Origin: Methanomassiliicoccales archaeon
GTDB taxonomy: Archaea; Thermoplasmatota; Thermoplasmata; RBG-16-68-12; SOIM01
DNA length: 56,601 nt
Assembly (NCBI GenBank): GCA_030593885.1
Contig: JAUVGH010000010.1
Coordinates: forward strand, 1 to 56,601
Direction: 5' to 3'
Below the pieces are notes generated by a model. That model had not been told where the DNA came from. It did no database searches and was given only the letters and a program-made list of their open reading frames with translations. Made by a program: the position numbers and the translations under genes. This document shows, in pieces, positions 8,236-16,931 of this stretch (positions within the stretch are counted from its first letter, which is position 1; each line of letters opens with the position of its first letter).

Positions 8236-8247
8236 ATTTATAAATAA
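8236..8247 (-). promoter_or_regulatory. TATA box overlapping an apparent upstream start codon
   Basis: On the minus strand TTATTTATAAAT ends inside the ATG at 8237. Transcription from it should begin near 8215-8220, at the GTG at 8219, so the upstream ATG would not be transcribed. Confidence 0.5.
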
Positions 8248-8491
8248 GTTTCGCAGTGGATTGGGCTGGTTGACAATATGCATAACATATAGTCGCCCAT
8301 CGTTGTGTTCACCTGTCTTTTCATTGATACCGTCTCCTGTGTACTTGTGTCCGTTCATTGTCGGGAACGCTAATATTGGTCGCCTTTGGTATTTATACTA
8401 GACGTTCTTCAGTTCGTTCCAGCCTTGGGAAAAAGATAAAGATTCCGAAAGCCATTAGGGTTCGAAATCGTCCACTGGTTCTGGGGGAGAA

Positions 8492-9301
8492 TTGAAGTTC
8501 CGGGGACGCAGAGGGGCCACTGTGGTAGAGGATAAGGCGAGCCTGAAGAGAGAAATGGATAAGATCCAGAAGCAGCTGGACACGTTGACGACCAAGTTGG
8601 AGTCTCTGGCCACGGTGGAGGATGTCGGAAGGATCAGGACGCACATAAAGGGTTTTGATGCGAAGATCGGCGGAGGGATACCCAGGTCTCATGTGGTCCT
8701 GCTCGCAGGCCCGACGGGGACGATGAAGTCTTCGATAGCCCTTAGCATTCTATCCCACTACATCGAAGCGGGCGGGAGCGGGTCGTACCTGACGCTCGAG
8801 GAGAGCAAGGAAAGCCTGCTCGGGACGGCTGCGGGTCTCGGATTGGGTCTCGATAAGGAGTCGATAGTGGACATCGGAGAGATGAGAAGGGTCGAGGATG
8901 TGGCCAAGGACGCGGGGAACTGGTTCGACATAATCACCAAGTTCCTGGCCAGGACAAAGAAGAAGCCTTCCCTGATCGTCCTGGACTCCCTGAACGTGTT
9001 GAACTCTTTCGATGACCGATCTTCATCCAGAGATGCGATCTCGGGTTTCTTTCACTCGATGAGGGAACAGGGAATAACCACGATAGTCCTGAGCGAAGCC
9101 GAAGGGCCAATGATGTTCAAACAGCACGAGGATAGGGTTGCTGACGGTGTGATCTTCCTTGGTTTTGAAGTAAGTCACACAAGGGGAACGTGTCTCACCA
9201 TCCACTGCGGCAAGATGCGCCACACAAAACACTCTATGGACTATTACCATTTGAATTTCGAGAACGGAGAGTTCTTCATCTCTGAGGTTGGGGCTCAGTA
9301 G
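8492..9301 (+). CDS. KaiC/RadA-like P-loop ATPase with N-terminal coiled coil
   Basis: A 269-residue paralogue of the ATPase at 6496. Residues about 15-45 form a short coiled coil (LKREMDKIQKQLDTLTTKLE). The ATPase domain follows: 'IKGFDAKIGGGIPRSHVVLL', P-loop AGPTGTMKSSIA, the Glu pair in YLTLEESKES, Walker B 'PSLIVLDSLNVLNSF'. As in the first copy, the glycine before the P-loop lysine is Met. The start is TTG at 8492 behind GGGGGAG, with a TATA-like box (TATTTATAC) near 8390-8398. By inference the coiled coil is for self-association or partner binding. Its 3' end overlaps the converging sepF stop by seven bases. Confidence 0.86.
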   Translation: MKFRGRRGATVVEDKASLKREMDKIQKQLDTLTTKLESLATVEDVGRIRTHIKGFDAKIGGGIPRSHVVLLAGPTGTMKSSIALSILSHYIEAGGSGSYLTLEESKESLLGTAAGLGLGLDKESIVDIGEMRRVEDVAKDAGNWFDIITKFLARTKKKPSLIVLDSLNVLNSFDDRSSSRDAISGFFHSMREQGITTIVLSEAEGPMMFKQHEDRVADGVIFLGFEVSHTRGTCLTIHCGKMRHTKHSMDYYHLNFENGEFFISEVGAQ

Positions 9302-9672
9302 GTTCCCTTGATCTTGTTCCGGTCGATCTTGACTCCACCGGGCGTGCACATCAAAAGGTTCTTTCCGATGCCGGCCACATCCCCTCCAACGTCCTGTGCG
9401 ACCGATTTGAGCTCGTTTGTTATCCTCTTGAGAGCCAGCTCGTCGCTGGAGATGGAATCGTAGTCCACGATCAAGATGTTCCCCTCGTACACGTGATTTG
9501 TCAGATTGCTGATGTCCTCGTACCTGTATATCTCCGCAACCCTCACGAAAGATTTTGCGCCCGTTCCCAAGAGCTTCGATTCATCCTCGAGCTGAATAGC
9601 CCCGAGGTCGATGTAATCTTCCGTCTCAGAGGTTTGCGCTCCTTCCTTGAATCTTTTGAACGGCTTCTTCAT
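9295..9672 (-). CDS. sepF: Archaeal cell division protein SepF
   Basis: A 125-residue SepF: a basic N terminus (MKKPFKRFKEG), which in the family inserts into the membrane as an amphipathic helix; a linker; then the SepF core 'VAEIYRYEDISNLTNHVYEG' and 'NILIVDYDSISSDELALKRI', ending with 'DVGGDVAGIGKNLLMCTPGG'. Archaeal SepF tethers FtsZ to the membrane. I chose ATG 9672, preceded by GGGATGAT. A frame extended to 9708 would start upstream of the transcription start predicted from a TATA-like box near 9714-9720. No ftsZ gene lies in the window. Confidence 0.88.
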   Translation of the reverse strand: MKKPFKRFKEGAQTSETEDYIDLGAIQLEDESKLLGTGAKSFVRVAEIYRYEDISNLTNHVYEGNILIVDYDSISSDELALKRITNELKSVAQDVGGDVAGIGKNLLMCTPGGVKIDRNKIKGTY

Positions 9673-9790
9673 TAAATCATCCCTATCCCGAGTACTGGTT
9701 AATGACATTATTGCTATATGAAACTATTGGGACTGGACAAGTTATATCGGGAGACGAAAACCGGTACCGCGGGAAGGGGTCGGGAAAACA

Positions 9791-9797
9791 CTTAAAT
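9791..9797 (+). promoter_or_regulatory. TATA box of the ferredoxin/flavodoxin reductase gene
   Basis: CTTAAAT is centred 28 bases upstream of the ATG at 9822. This predicts a leaderless transcript and argues against the in-frame start 120 bases further up at 9702. Confidence 0.55.
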
Positions 9798-9821
9798 CGA
9801 CCTCGTTTGTTCTATGAGCCG

Positions 9822-10766
9822 ATGTACGACGTCATTATCGTAGGGGCCGGACCCGCCGGCCTTACTGCGGGTATCTTCGCGCGATCGAGACGGTTGGAGA
9901 CCCTGATCATCGACGCGGGCAAAGCGGGGGGTCAGCTGGTTTTCCTTTATCCCACGAAACTCATTCACGACTACCCTTCCTACATAAGGATCGGTGCTCT
10001 GGACCTTGCCAGACTGATGGTCACCCATACCAGGGAACAAGGATGTGAGATATACGAGGACGAAGAGGTCATCGGCCTGGAGAGAAAGGATGATCATTGT
10101 GTGGTCAAGACGACCCAGGGTGAGTACGAGGCAAAGACGGTCATTCTATCGATAGGCATGGGTCTCTTCGAGCCCAGAAAGCTCAAAGTGCCAGGTGAGG
10201 ACAAGTACCAAGGCAACGGCATATTCTACAGGATCCCGTGCGCGGAAGACTTCGAGAACAAGAAGGTGCTCTTTGTAGGCGGGGGAGACACAGCTTTGGA
10301 GATGGCTCTCAGCGTCGTGGATGTTGCGAAGGAGGTCATCCTGATCCACAGGAAGGACGTCTTCAGGGCGATGGAGGAGAACGTGGAGCATATAGAGGCT
10401 TCCAGCATCAAGGTCATGTTCAACCACGAGCTCAAGGAGATCCGGGGCAACAAATGTGTAAACGAGGTGACCTTGTACAACAATCTGGCCAAGGAAGAGA
10501 GCGTCATGGACGTGGAAGCCATTGTCATCAACATCGGATTCTCGCCCAACCTGGCCAAGGCCACTGAATGGGGAATAGAGCTGGATGAAAGGGGAAAACA
10601 AATCCCCGTGGACGCATCCATGAGGACCTCGGTAGAGGGAATTTTCGCCGCAGGCGACATCGTGGCCTACCCCGGCAAGGACAAGAGGATAGTCACAGGA
10701 TGTGGCGAGGGAGCCACTGCTGCTATTTCGGCCTACAAATACATCAAGAAACCGTACTGGGCCTAG
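9822..10766 (+). CDS. Type-2 ferredoxin/flavodoxin-NADP(+) reductase (thioredoxin-reductase-like)
   Basis: A 314-residue flavoprotein. Seen: the FAD-binding 'MYDVIIVGAGPAGLTAGIFA' at the N terminus, the NAD(P)-binding VLFVGGGDTALEMALS in the middle, and the C-terminal FAD motif 'SVEGIFAAGDIVAYPGKDKR'. Thioredoxin reductases carry a redox CxxC just before the second nucleotide motif. Here the region reads 'GNGIFYRIPCAEDFENKK', with a single Cys, so thioredoxin reduction is unlikely. It fits the TrxR-like ferredoxin-NADP reductases (YumC type). By inference it balances NAD(P)H with ferredoxin or flavodoxin. The gene converges with the PUA gene, overlapping it by four bases. Confidence 0.82.
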   Translation: MYDVIIVGAGPAGLTAGIFARSRRLETLIIDAGKAGGQLVFLYPTKLIHDYPSYIRIGALDLARLMVTHTREQGCEIYEDEEVIGLERKDDHCVVKTTQGEYEAKTVILSIGMGLFEPRKLKVPGEDKYQGNGIFYRIPCAEDFENKKVLFVGGGDTALEMALSVVDVAKEVILIHRKDVFRAMEENVEHIEASSIKVMFNHELKEIRGNKCVNEVTLYNNLAKEESVMDVEAIVINIGFSPNLAKATEWGIELDERGKQIPVDASMRTSVEGIFAAGDIVAYPGKDKRIVTGCGEGATAAISAYKYIKKPYWA

Positions 10767-11248
10767 TCCTCGTCCAACTTCCACAACTTATCGCCGACAT
10801 AGGTAACAGAGTGGACCATCTTCCCCTTTCCTTTCCCCAACATCTCGCTTCCGGGGACCAGGGCCCTGCCGATCGCAAGCGGTTTGAAGTTCTTCTCATC
10901 CCTGATCCAGACCAGGTCACCTTCCTGTATTCCAGGGTCTGCATCAATAATGCCAGGACCCATGATGTCCGCACCGTTGCACACGAATCCCACGGCACCC
11001 ATATCCACGGTAACGAACTTCTTCTCGGCCCGATACTCCAGAACACCCCTGATGGACAGGAATGCTTTCCCTTCGAAGACGAGCGCCAGAACCTTGCCGT
11101 TGACGAATATGGCGTCGAAATCGGGGGCACTTCCGGAATCGACGGTGTCACCCTCGCCAAAAACCGGAACTCCGGCCCGTTCGGAGATCTCTTCAGAGAG
11201 TCGCTTTATCTCCTTCCTCTTGAGCCTGTGCCTCTTTCGAATTCGCAT
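10763..11248 (-). CDS. PUA-domain RNA-binding protein, MCT-1-like
   Basis: 161 residues. A basic N terminus (MRIRKRHRLKRKEIKRL) is followed by a pre-PUA region, then a C-terminal PUA domain: 'FVTVDMGAVGFVCNGADIMG', PGIIDADPGIQEGDLVWI and 'PLAIGRALVPGSEMLGKGKG'. The layout is that of the archaeal relatives of eukaryotic MCT-1/Tma20, which act in translation initiation or ribosome recycling. The target RNA here is unknown. The gene lies 10 bases downstream of the large repeat-tail protein gene on the same strand and may be co-transcribed with it. Confidence 0.82.
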   Translation of the reverse strand: MRIRKRHRLKRKEIKRLSEEISERAGVPVFGEGDTVDSGSAPDFDAIFVNGKVLALVFEGKAFLSIRGVLEYRAEKKFVTVDMGAVGFVCNGADIMGPGIIDADPGIQEGDLVWIRDEKNFKPLAIGRALVPGSEMLGKGKGKMVHSVTYVGDKLWKLDED

Positions 11249-11258
11249 AGAATCGAGC

Positions 11259-14159
11259 TCAACGCCGTCTTCTGAGGATCATGGGGACTAACACCGCAGC
11301 AATGATGGGCACCAGAAGGACCTCGAACTCAGGTATACTCTCGAAGTAGACCTCGTCGCCGTTCATGTCCCAAAGCCATCCGATGCCCCAGTCATCGGTG
11401 TAAGAATAGACCGAGGTCAGATTCCACTTGGGAGTGGTGTTCGAGGTTATCCATGCCATCCAAGTCCAGGACGACCCGCCATCGGTAGAGTACTTGCCCG
11501 ATATCTGAGAACTGCCGTTTATCCAGAACGCATATACGTCGTCTGCGGGCACTAGAGAAACGGTAACATAAGAACTGTCCGAACCGTCGTCCAGTATCGT
11601 TGTGGAGGACCAGGAACTGGTATACTTGGTGTAGTTGACCGCGCCGGTGAGGCTTGCGTAGATCAGATGGATGTTCCCGGAGCTGTCCACCACCGCCGAG
11701 GGCCCTCCCAGGGCCATGAGCTTGGCATCGCTGACCACCGTCACTTCCGAGCTCCACGAAGTGCTGGAGTCGTCGTAATAGTTCCCTGAAATCACCCCGT
11801 TCCGGTTGTAGACGCAGTACATGTCATCATCTGCCAGAGGAACGATCACTGGACCTGGAACGGTGGCCTGGTCCGTGGAGAGGGCGGTGAAGGGGTCCCA
11901 ATTGGAGACGTCCTCTGGTGAACTGGAACGTGTGACGTTGACGTTGTAACCGGTGTCGTTGTTGACCGAGGAAGCGATCCACACGTGCCCTCCGGCGCTG
12001 ACGGAGATCGAGGTGACTTTGAAGGCCATGCTCGCGTTAGAGATGGAAACCGCTGTCTCTGTCCCCCATGTTATCTGGTTTGTGGAAACAGAGCCCTTCC
12101 TGACATATACCTCGGTGTCCGCAGAATCCTTGGCCCCGACTATGTACACCTGCGAATCGGACGAGTTGAACCAGACGGAAGCGTAATAGATGTCGCTGGC
12201 CACGAACGCGTTATCGTAGCTGTTCCCCCAATCCACACCGTCCGAGCTCCACTCCCAGGTGATGTTGCCGATGGTGGCGTTGTGATAGAAGGCGAAGAAG
12301 TAAGAACCGGTATAGAAGACCTTCCGCTGCATGGAGAGCGCCACATGTGCCCCGATCCCGTCATCCTCCACCAGATATATCGCCCTGGAGCGGGTCTGCC
12401 AATCGGTCAGTTGATGGGACAGGTCCCCCAAGTTGTTCCAGGTCGATGTGACGAAGACTATCTTGGGATTGTCGAGAGTGCCGAGTCTGGCGAGACGCAC
12501 GGATATCTCGATCTCGTCTGCATCGATCTCCGCATCAATGCCTGCAACCACCTCCCATGTGCCGTCCACCAGCATCATCAAAGTCTCCTGCATGATGACG
12601 CCGTACATCCCCCTGATCTCGACAATGGTGTTGGCGTTAACTCCATAGAACGATTCGCCGACGTCGTCGGATGAGTTGGAGTCGATGTAAATCATCAGGT
12701 AGTCTTCTCCAGACACCCTCGATTCGGTTATTGGTGCCGGAGGCGATGGTTGGCCGGGTTCGCCGGGAAGATGCTTGGATTTCATCTGCGGTGCGAAGGT
12801 TCCCTCGAGTATCTCTCCGGTCACTTTCAGGTGGAAGAACGCGTCCAATGTCCCTTCAAGTGCCTCGTGCTCGATCATGTCAACGTTGGCTCCCACGCTG
12901 GTGTCCACAGGATCGGGATTCCCCGAGGTCCAGTCCTCAAAGAAACCATCAATGGCTATGCCTGCAGGTATCTCCTCGATATAGGTTCTTACGACCTCCC
13001 CCCGGATGGTGGACGGTTTATCAGCCACAACGGACTCCACTGTTGCCGTGATCAGTGCCCCCACAGGTGCGTCGGCCAGGTCTGCGGTGATGAATTTCGT
13101 TGTCGTTGTCCCCTCGGCAACCGTGAAGGGTAGCTGAGGCGTCTCAATGGTCGCACCGCCGAGGTCCACGATGCTTATGTCGCTGACGGTGACGTCTGAA
13201 GCCATGGCCGTGAACTCGACCCCCATGATCGTTCCGAGCCGTTTTTCGACGATGCTCCTGAATCTGAACTGCTCCACAAGAAGAGCGCCCGGGTCTTTTC
13301 CCACCGGTACCGAAGAGCATGACTGGCCTCCTTCATGGTCGTTCGCGCAGAAGAGCACTAGGAAGTCCTCCTCGAGGCTCAGCGAGTGTATGGTTGTCTG
13401 GACCTCCATCATCCGGCCGTTCGCCTCAGCTTCGACCCTCTCCAATCCAACAAACGCGGTCCAATTGTACCGATCGTCGCCCAGGAACGCGAACGTTTGA
13501 GCGTTAGCGACTATGTTGTCCCCGCCGTGGACCTGGATAACGAAATCCGCCCCGAAGTTGTCCACTCGATATCCTGTCGTCGTGTCCCCGTCGGAATCGA
13601 TGAAGAAATAGAATGTGTCAAAGCCGTTGATGTCCCCCAGAACGATGCCCACGGCCTGAACGTAGAAGGACAGATGGTTGCGCTCAAGATCGATCGCGTA
13701 GGATCCCACGGTCACGTCAGGTCTCGGGTTGTCGGGAGCGTCCACATACATAGGAACGTCGTCCCAATCCGAGAAATCGCCATCGATAGCGATGGAGGGT
13801 GTGTAAAGGTCATATCCAGGTTCCATAAGGTATATGGATACCACAGGTATGACCAGTAGCCCAAGCAGGATCAGCGCAAGACCGACCCGAAGGTCCTTGT
13901 TCGTGACGACGCCGAGATTGTTCCTGCCGAGAGGTATCCTGGAAAGCCCGTTGGTCAGACCGTTGCCGTTGACAAGTCCGTTGCCGTTTACCAGGCCTGT
14001 GCCGTTCACCCGACCAGTGCCATTGACCAGACCGTTGCCGTTGACGAGCCCGGAACCATTTACAAGGCCGGAACCGTTAGTGAGGCCAACGGTCCTTCTC
14101 CGAGCGTTCCCGTTGGTGAGCCCATTGACCGCGCTCAGAGACTTCGACTCCCGGCTCAT
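11259..14159 (-). CDS. Large surface protein with Asn-Gly repeat tail, single N-terminal helix and PEF-CTERM-like end
   Basis: 966 residues. Residues 11-71 are a low-complexity repeat of about ten G[LR][VT]NG units (GLVNGSGLVNGNGLVNG and so on). A membrane helix follows at about 91-110. Outside are two CBM9/DOMON-like beta-sandwich domains, each opened by the same motif (IAIDGDFSDWDD at about 123; 'GIAIDGFFEDWTS' near 403). The second half is rich in Ser/Thr/Trp strands resembling sialidase-type propeller blades. The end, 'IPEFEVLLVPIIAAVLVPMI' plus RRRR, resembles a PEF-CTERM sorting signal. The repeat tail should lie in the cytoplasm. The start overlaps the upstream small membrane gene as ATGA. 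Substrate and role are unknown. Confidence 0.8.
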   Translation of the reverse strand: MSRESKSLSAVNGLTNGNARRRTVGLTNGSGLVNGSGLVNGNGLVNGTGRVNGTGLVNGNGLVNGNGLTNGLSRIPLGRNNLGVVTNKDLRVGLALILLGLLVIPVVSIYLMEPGYDLYTPSIAIDGDFSDWDDVPMYVDAPDNPRPDVTVGSYAIDLERNHLSFYVQAVGIVLGDINGFDTFYFFIDSDGDTTTGYRVDNFGADFVIQVHGGDNIVANAQTFAFLGDDRYNWTAFVGLERVEAEANGRMMEVQTTIHSLSLEEDFLVLFCANDHEGGQSCSSVPVGKDPGALLVEQFRFRSIVEKRLGTIMGVEFTAMASDVTVSDISIVDLGGATIETPQLPFTVAEGTTTTKFITADLADAPVGALITATVESVVADKPSTIRGEVVRTYIEEIPAGIAIDGFFEDWTSGNPDPVDTSVGANVDMIEHEALEGTLDAFFHLKVTGEILEGTFAPQMKSKHLPGEPGQPSPPAPITESRVSGEDYLMIYIDSNSSDDVGESFYGVNANTIVEIRGMYGVIMQETLMMLVDGTWEVVAGIDAEIDADEIEISVRLARLGTLDNPKIVFVTSTWNNLGDLSHQLTDWQTRSRAIYLVEDDGIGAHVALSMQRKVFYTGSYFFAFYHNATIGNITWEWSSDGVDWGNSYDNAFVASDIYYASVWFNSSDSQVYIVGAKDSADTEVYVRKGSVSTNQITWGTETAVSISNASMAFKVTSISVSAGGHVWIASSVNNDTGYNVNVTRSSSPEDVSNWDPFTALSTDQATVPGPVIVPLADDDMYCVYNRNGVISGNYYDDSSTSWSSEVTVVSDAKLMALGGPSAVVDSSGNIHLIYASLTGAVNYTKYTSSWSSTTILDDGSDSSYVTVSLVPADDVYAFWINGSSQISGKYSTDGGSSWTWMAWITSNTTPKWNLTSVYSYTDDWGIGWLWDMNGDEVYFESIPEFEVLLVPIIAAVLVPMILRRRR
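13947..14129 (-). repeat. In-frame repeat coding for GLVNG/GLTNG units
   Basis: About ten copies of an 18-base unit, with reverse-strand forms such as CCGTTGCCGTTGACAAG. They vary at synonymous sites, so the protein sequence seems to be what is kept. The repeat codes the cytoplasmic tail in front of the membrane helix of the 966-residue protein. Confidence 0.85.
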
Positions 14160-14482
14160 GACGTCTCACCTTCCGCATTGAGCTGTTCCACCTCTTCCGC
14201 TGAAAGGGTGCCGCCGCGAATCGATGCAACGAACAATGCAAATCCAACAAAGAGGATCACAGCGCCGACGAGGGCGTAGAAGACGTTCACGGGGCCGAAC
14301 ACAGTGAATGCGGTGCCCACGACCGGGACGCGCAAGAGGTCGTGAAGATACGATCCCAGGGCGAAGTAGAGTCCTCCCAGCACTATCAGCGTCAAGGACA
14401 GGTAGAAGACTATCCTATCCCTAAGTAAGGACGCCGGGGTTATCCTCTTCTTCTCTTCCTCTTTTGGGACCTCCTCCAACAA
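14156..14482 (-). CDS. Small two-helix membrane protein
   Basis: 108 residues: a charged N terminus (EEVPKEEEKKRITP), two membrane helices (about 25-46 and 65-88) and an acidic tail (LSAEEVEQLNAEGE). Its stop overlaps the start of the 966-residue surface protein as ATGA, so the two are translationally coupled and may act together at the membrane. The family is not recognised. The 128 bases between it and the TPR gene hold no other visible feature. Confidence 0.6.
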   Translation of the reverse strand: MLEEVPKEEEKKRITPASLLRDRIVFYLSLTLIVLGGLYFALGSYLHDLLRVPVVGTAFTVFGPVNVFYALVGAVILFVGFALFVASIRGGTLSAEEVEQLNAEGETS

Positions 14483-14610
14483 AGACCTCCTGGAAGTTCG
14501 TGTTCAAAAGAATTCCGGGACTATATATGCGTTTTGGGGTGATTCCTGACGCTCCGCGGCCGGGCAAGTGTGTACGATTGCATAGAATTGTCGTCGGAGG
14601 CTTGCTTCCA

Positions 14611-16797
14611 TTACGAGCTTTTTGCAATCCTGTCCCTTTCCTTCCTTGCCTCAGAAAAATCGGGGTCTATCTCCAATGCGACTTCCAGATACTCCAGTGC
14701 CTTCTTCTTCGACCCTGAGCCAGAGAGCAGCTTGCCCTTCTCGTACCAGTAGTCGGCGCAGTTCTCGTTGGTCGCCAAGGCCATGTCGATGCATCTCAGC
14801 GCATCGCGTGGTTTCTTCATCAAGGAGTACGTAAGGCTCATGCCGTACCATCCGAGGTCCTCGGGGGAGCCGTCCGAAACGACATCCTTGTAGGTCTTGA
14901 TGGCCTCTTTGTAGGACCCCAGTTCTCGGAGGGAATCCGCCTTCATCAGAAGGGCCTTCTTGTCCGCGTCCGGGACCTTCTTGAGCGTTTCCACGACCTG
15001 TCGGTACTTCTTGAGCTCGAAGAGGGACTTGGACTTCTCCACCAGTATGTCAGCTTCGTCCTCCATCGAGTAGGCCTTGTCGAAGGCCGAGAGGGATTCC
15101 GCCGTTCTTCCAGCACATCTGAGAGCCATTCCAAGAGAGAGCCATACCTTCCAGCTCTGAACGCCGTTGTTGACCGCGCTTCTGAGGGACTCGACGGCTC
15201 GAGATGGGTCCCCGGCGCTCATAAGGGCCTGCGCCATCTTGGTCCAAGCGTTCACCTCTTCATCGTTGGTGTCGAGAATCCTGTCGAAACACACAGCTGC
15301 CTCGTTGAACCTCCCGAGTTCGAGCATGAGGTTTCCCTTCTCCTCGAGCGCGTGGATGTTGTTGGGTGACATCAATAGTATATAATCAAGGCATCTGAGT
15401 GCCTCGGAGAAACATATCTGGGCTTCCTCGAAGTTGCCCATGTCTATCATCAGTTCGCCCCTGAAGACCCATGCCTCCTCGAACCCGGGATTGAGGATGA
15501 GCGAGTTGTTGAGAGCGTCCCTCGCCTCCTCCACCATCTCCATCTTCTCAAGCGTCTCGGCCTTGGCGTACCAAGAATGGTCGTAGTTGGGGTTCAGTTC
15601 AAGAGACTCGTTGATCAGCTCCAGGCCTTCCTCGAGACGGCCCTGGTTAGAAAGCGCGTGGCCCTTAGCGTACAAGGCATAGTCGAAGTCGGGTTTTATG
15701 TCCAGCGAACGGTCGTGGAACTGAACGGACTCCTCGTGCCTACCCATCTTGTCCAGCGCGTTGCCGATGTTGTTCCAGGCGATCTCGTAATCAGGGTTCA
15801 CCTCGATGGCCTCGAAGAAGTAAGGTAAGGACTCCTCGTATCTCCCGAGGTTGTACAGGGCGTTGCCCAGGTTGTTCCACAGGACCTCGTCGCCCTTGTC
15901 GATCTCCAGTGCCTTCTCGTAGCAGACAATGGCTTCTTCCAGCCTGTCCATGCCGTGGAAGGTGTACCCCTTGTTGTACCATGCGTGCTTGTATCTGGGG
16001 CTGAGCTCGATGGCCTTGTCGTACGACTCGATGGCCTTGTCGTGGATGCCCAGCATGAAGTAAGTGAATCCCTTGTTGTTCCAAGCCTCTTCGTTCTTGG
16101 GGTCGATCTTGATAGCCTGATCGTACGCGTCGATGGCCTGCTCGTAGCTTTCCATCGCGTACAAGGCATTGCCCATGCCGTTCCAGGCATCCAGGAACTT
16201 GGGCTCGATCCTGGTCGCCCTTCGATATGCCTCCGTGGCCTCCAGGAACCTGTCCACCTGTTCGAGCAGTATCCCCTTTCGGTACCATGCGACGGGATCG
16301 TCGGGATGCTTCTCCGAGATGTTGTCGTAGGCGTCCAGCGCCTTCCTGGTCTTTCCCAGTTGAGCCAGGACCAGACCCATGTCGTACTCGGCAATCCTGT
16401 AGTCCGGATTCAGCTGAAGCGCCTTGGAGTAGCACCTGATGGCCTTGTTGAAGTCCTGAAGATACGAGAACGCGTTCCCCATGTTGTACCAGGCGACCTC
16501 GTAGTTGGGGTCGATCCTAATCGAGCTACGGTAGCATTCAAGGGCCTTGTTGTGATGTCCCAGTGAATCGTACGCCACTCCCATGTTGTTGTAGACGAGT
16601 CTGTCGTCCGTGAGCCCCAGCTTGATCGCTTTCTGGTATTCGACGACTGCTTCTTCGTACCTCCTTTCGTCGCACAGTAGGTTGGCCTGGAAGAACTCCT
16701 TCTCGCCCTTCACCATATCAGGTTTGACCCTCTTCGTGCGGTCAACGCCCTCGATGAGGAGGTTCAGAAGCTGGATGTGGGCCATCGTATCGTTCAT
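14611..16797 (-). CDS. Long tetratricopeptide-repeat (TPR) protein
   Basis: 728 residues, nearly all TPR: I count about 20 consecutive 34-residue units from residue 30 to the end, with the W..G.A......A...Y..A....P pattern (for example 'VAWYNMGNAFSYLQDFNKAI', 'EAWNNKGFTYFMLGIHDKAI'). There is no signal peptide, membrane helix or enzyme domain, so it is a cytoplasmic scaffold whose partners cannot be inferred. The frame starts at ATG 16797. A TTTAAA box centred near 16814 would better fit the second Met at 16785 (MAHIQLL) as a leaderless start. It is divergent from egsA. Confidence 0.9.
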   Translation of the reverse strand: MNDTMAHIQLLNLLIEGVDRTKRVKPDMVKGEKEFFQANLLCDERRYEEAVVEYQKAIKLGLTDDRLVYNNMGVAYDSLGHHNKALECYRSSIRIDPNYEVAWYNMGNAFSYLQDFNKAIRCYSKALQLNPDYRIAEYDMGLVLAQLGKTRKALDAYDNISEKHPDDPVAWYRKGILLEQVDRFLEATEAYRRATRIEPKFLDAWNGMGNALYAMESYEQAIDAYDQAIKIDPKNEEAWNNKGFTYFMLGIHDKAIESYDKAIELSPRYKHAWYNKGYTFHGMDRLEEAIVCYEKALEIDKGDEVLWNNLGNALYNLGRYEESLPYFFEAIEVNPDYEIAWNNIGNALDKMGRHEESVQFHDRSLDIKPDFDYALYAKGHALSNQGRLEEGLELINESLELNPNYDHSWYAKAETLEKMEMVEEARDALNNSLILNPGFEEAWVFRGELMIDMGNFEEAQICFSEALRCLDYILLMSPNNIHALEEKGNLMLELGRFNEAAVCFDRILDTNDEEVNAWTKMAQALMSAGDPSRAVESLRSAVNNGVQSWKVWLSLGMALRCAGRTAESLSAFDKAYSMEDEADILVEKSKSLFELKKYRQVVETLKKVPDADKKALLMKADSLRELGSYKEAIKTYKDVVSDGSPEDLGWYGMSLTYSLMKKPRDALRCIDMALATNENCADYWYEKGKLLSGSGSKKKALEYLEVALEIDPDFSEARKERDRIAKSS

Positions 16798-16883
16798 TAT
16801 GCCGAGAGAATTTAAACTTTATCTCGATAGAATCCCACGAATGAACCATTCAGATTCGAGGCTGAGACCCTACTGGATACAAA

Positions 16884-16891
16884 TTTATATA
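16884..16891 (+). promoter_or_regulatory. TATA box of egsA
   Basis: TTTATATA is centred 44 bases before the ATG at 16932, giving a leader of about 17 bases that contains CGGAGAAG as a possible ribosome-binding site. Confidence 0.55.
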
Positions 16892-16931
16892 ATCGAAGAT
16901 TCATTGATAGCCCCTAAGACCGGAGAAGCGT

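Noticed and set aside
8455-8475. GGGTTCGAAATC as the T-arm of a tRNA
   Set aside because: No acceptor, D or anticodon stems can be drawn around it, and it overlaps the leader of the ATPase gene.
9822-10766. Call of thioredoxin reductase
   Set aside because: The active-site CxxC is missing; only one Cys is present at that place, so the ferredoxin/flavodoxin reductase call is preferred.
12671-13507. Several plus-strand frames opposite the 966-residue surface gene
   Set aside because: They overlap each other and the real gene, have biased Arg/Ser/Pro composition, and carry no recognisable motif.
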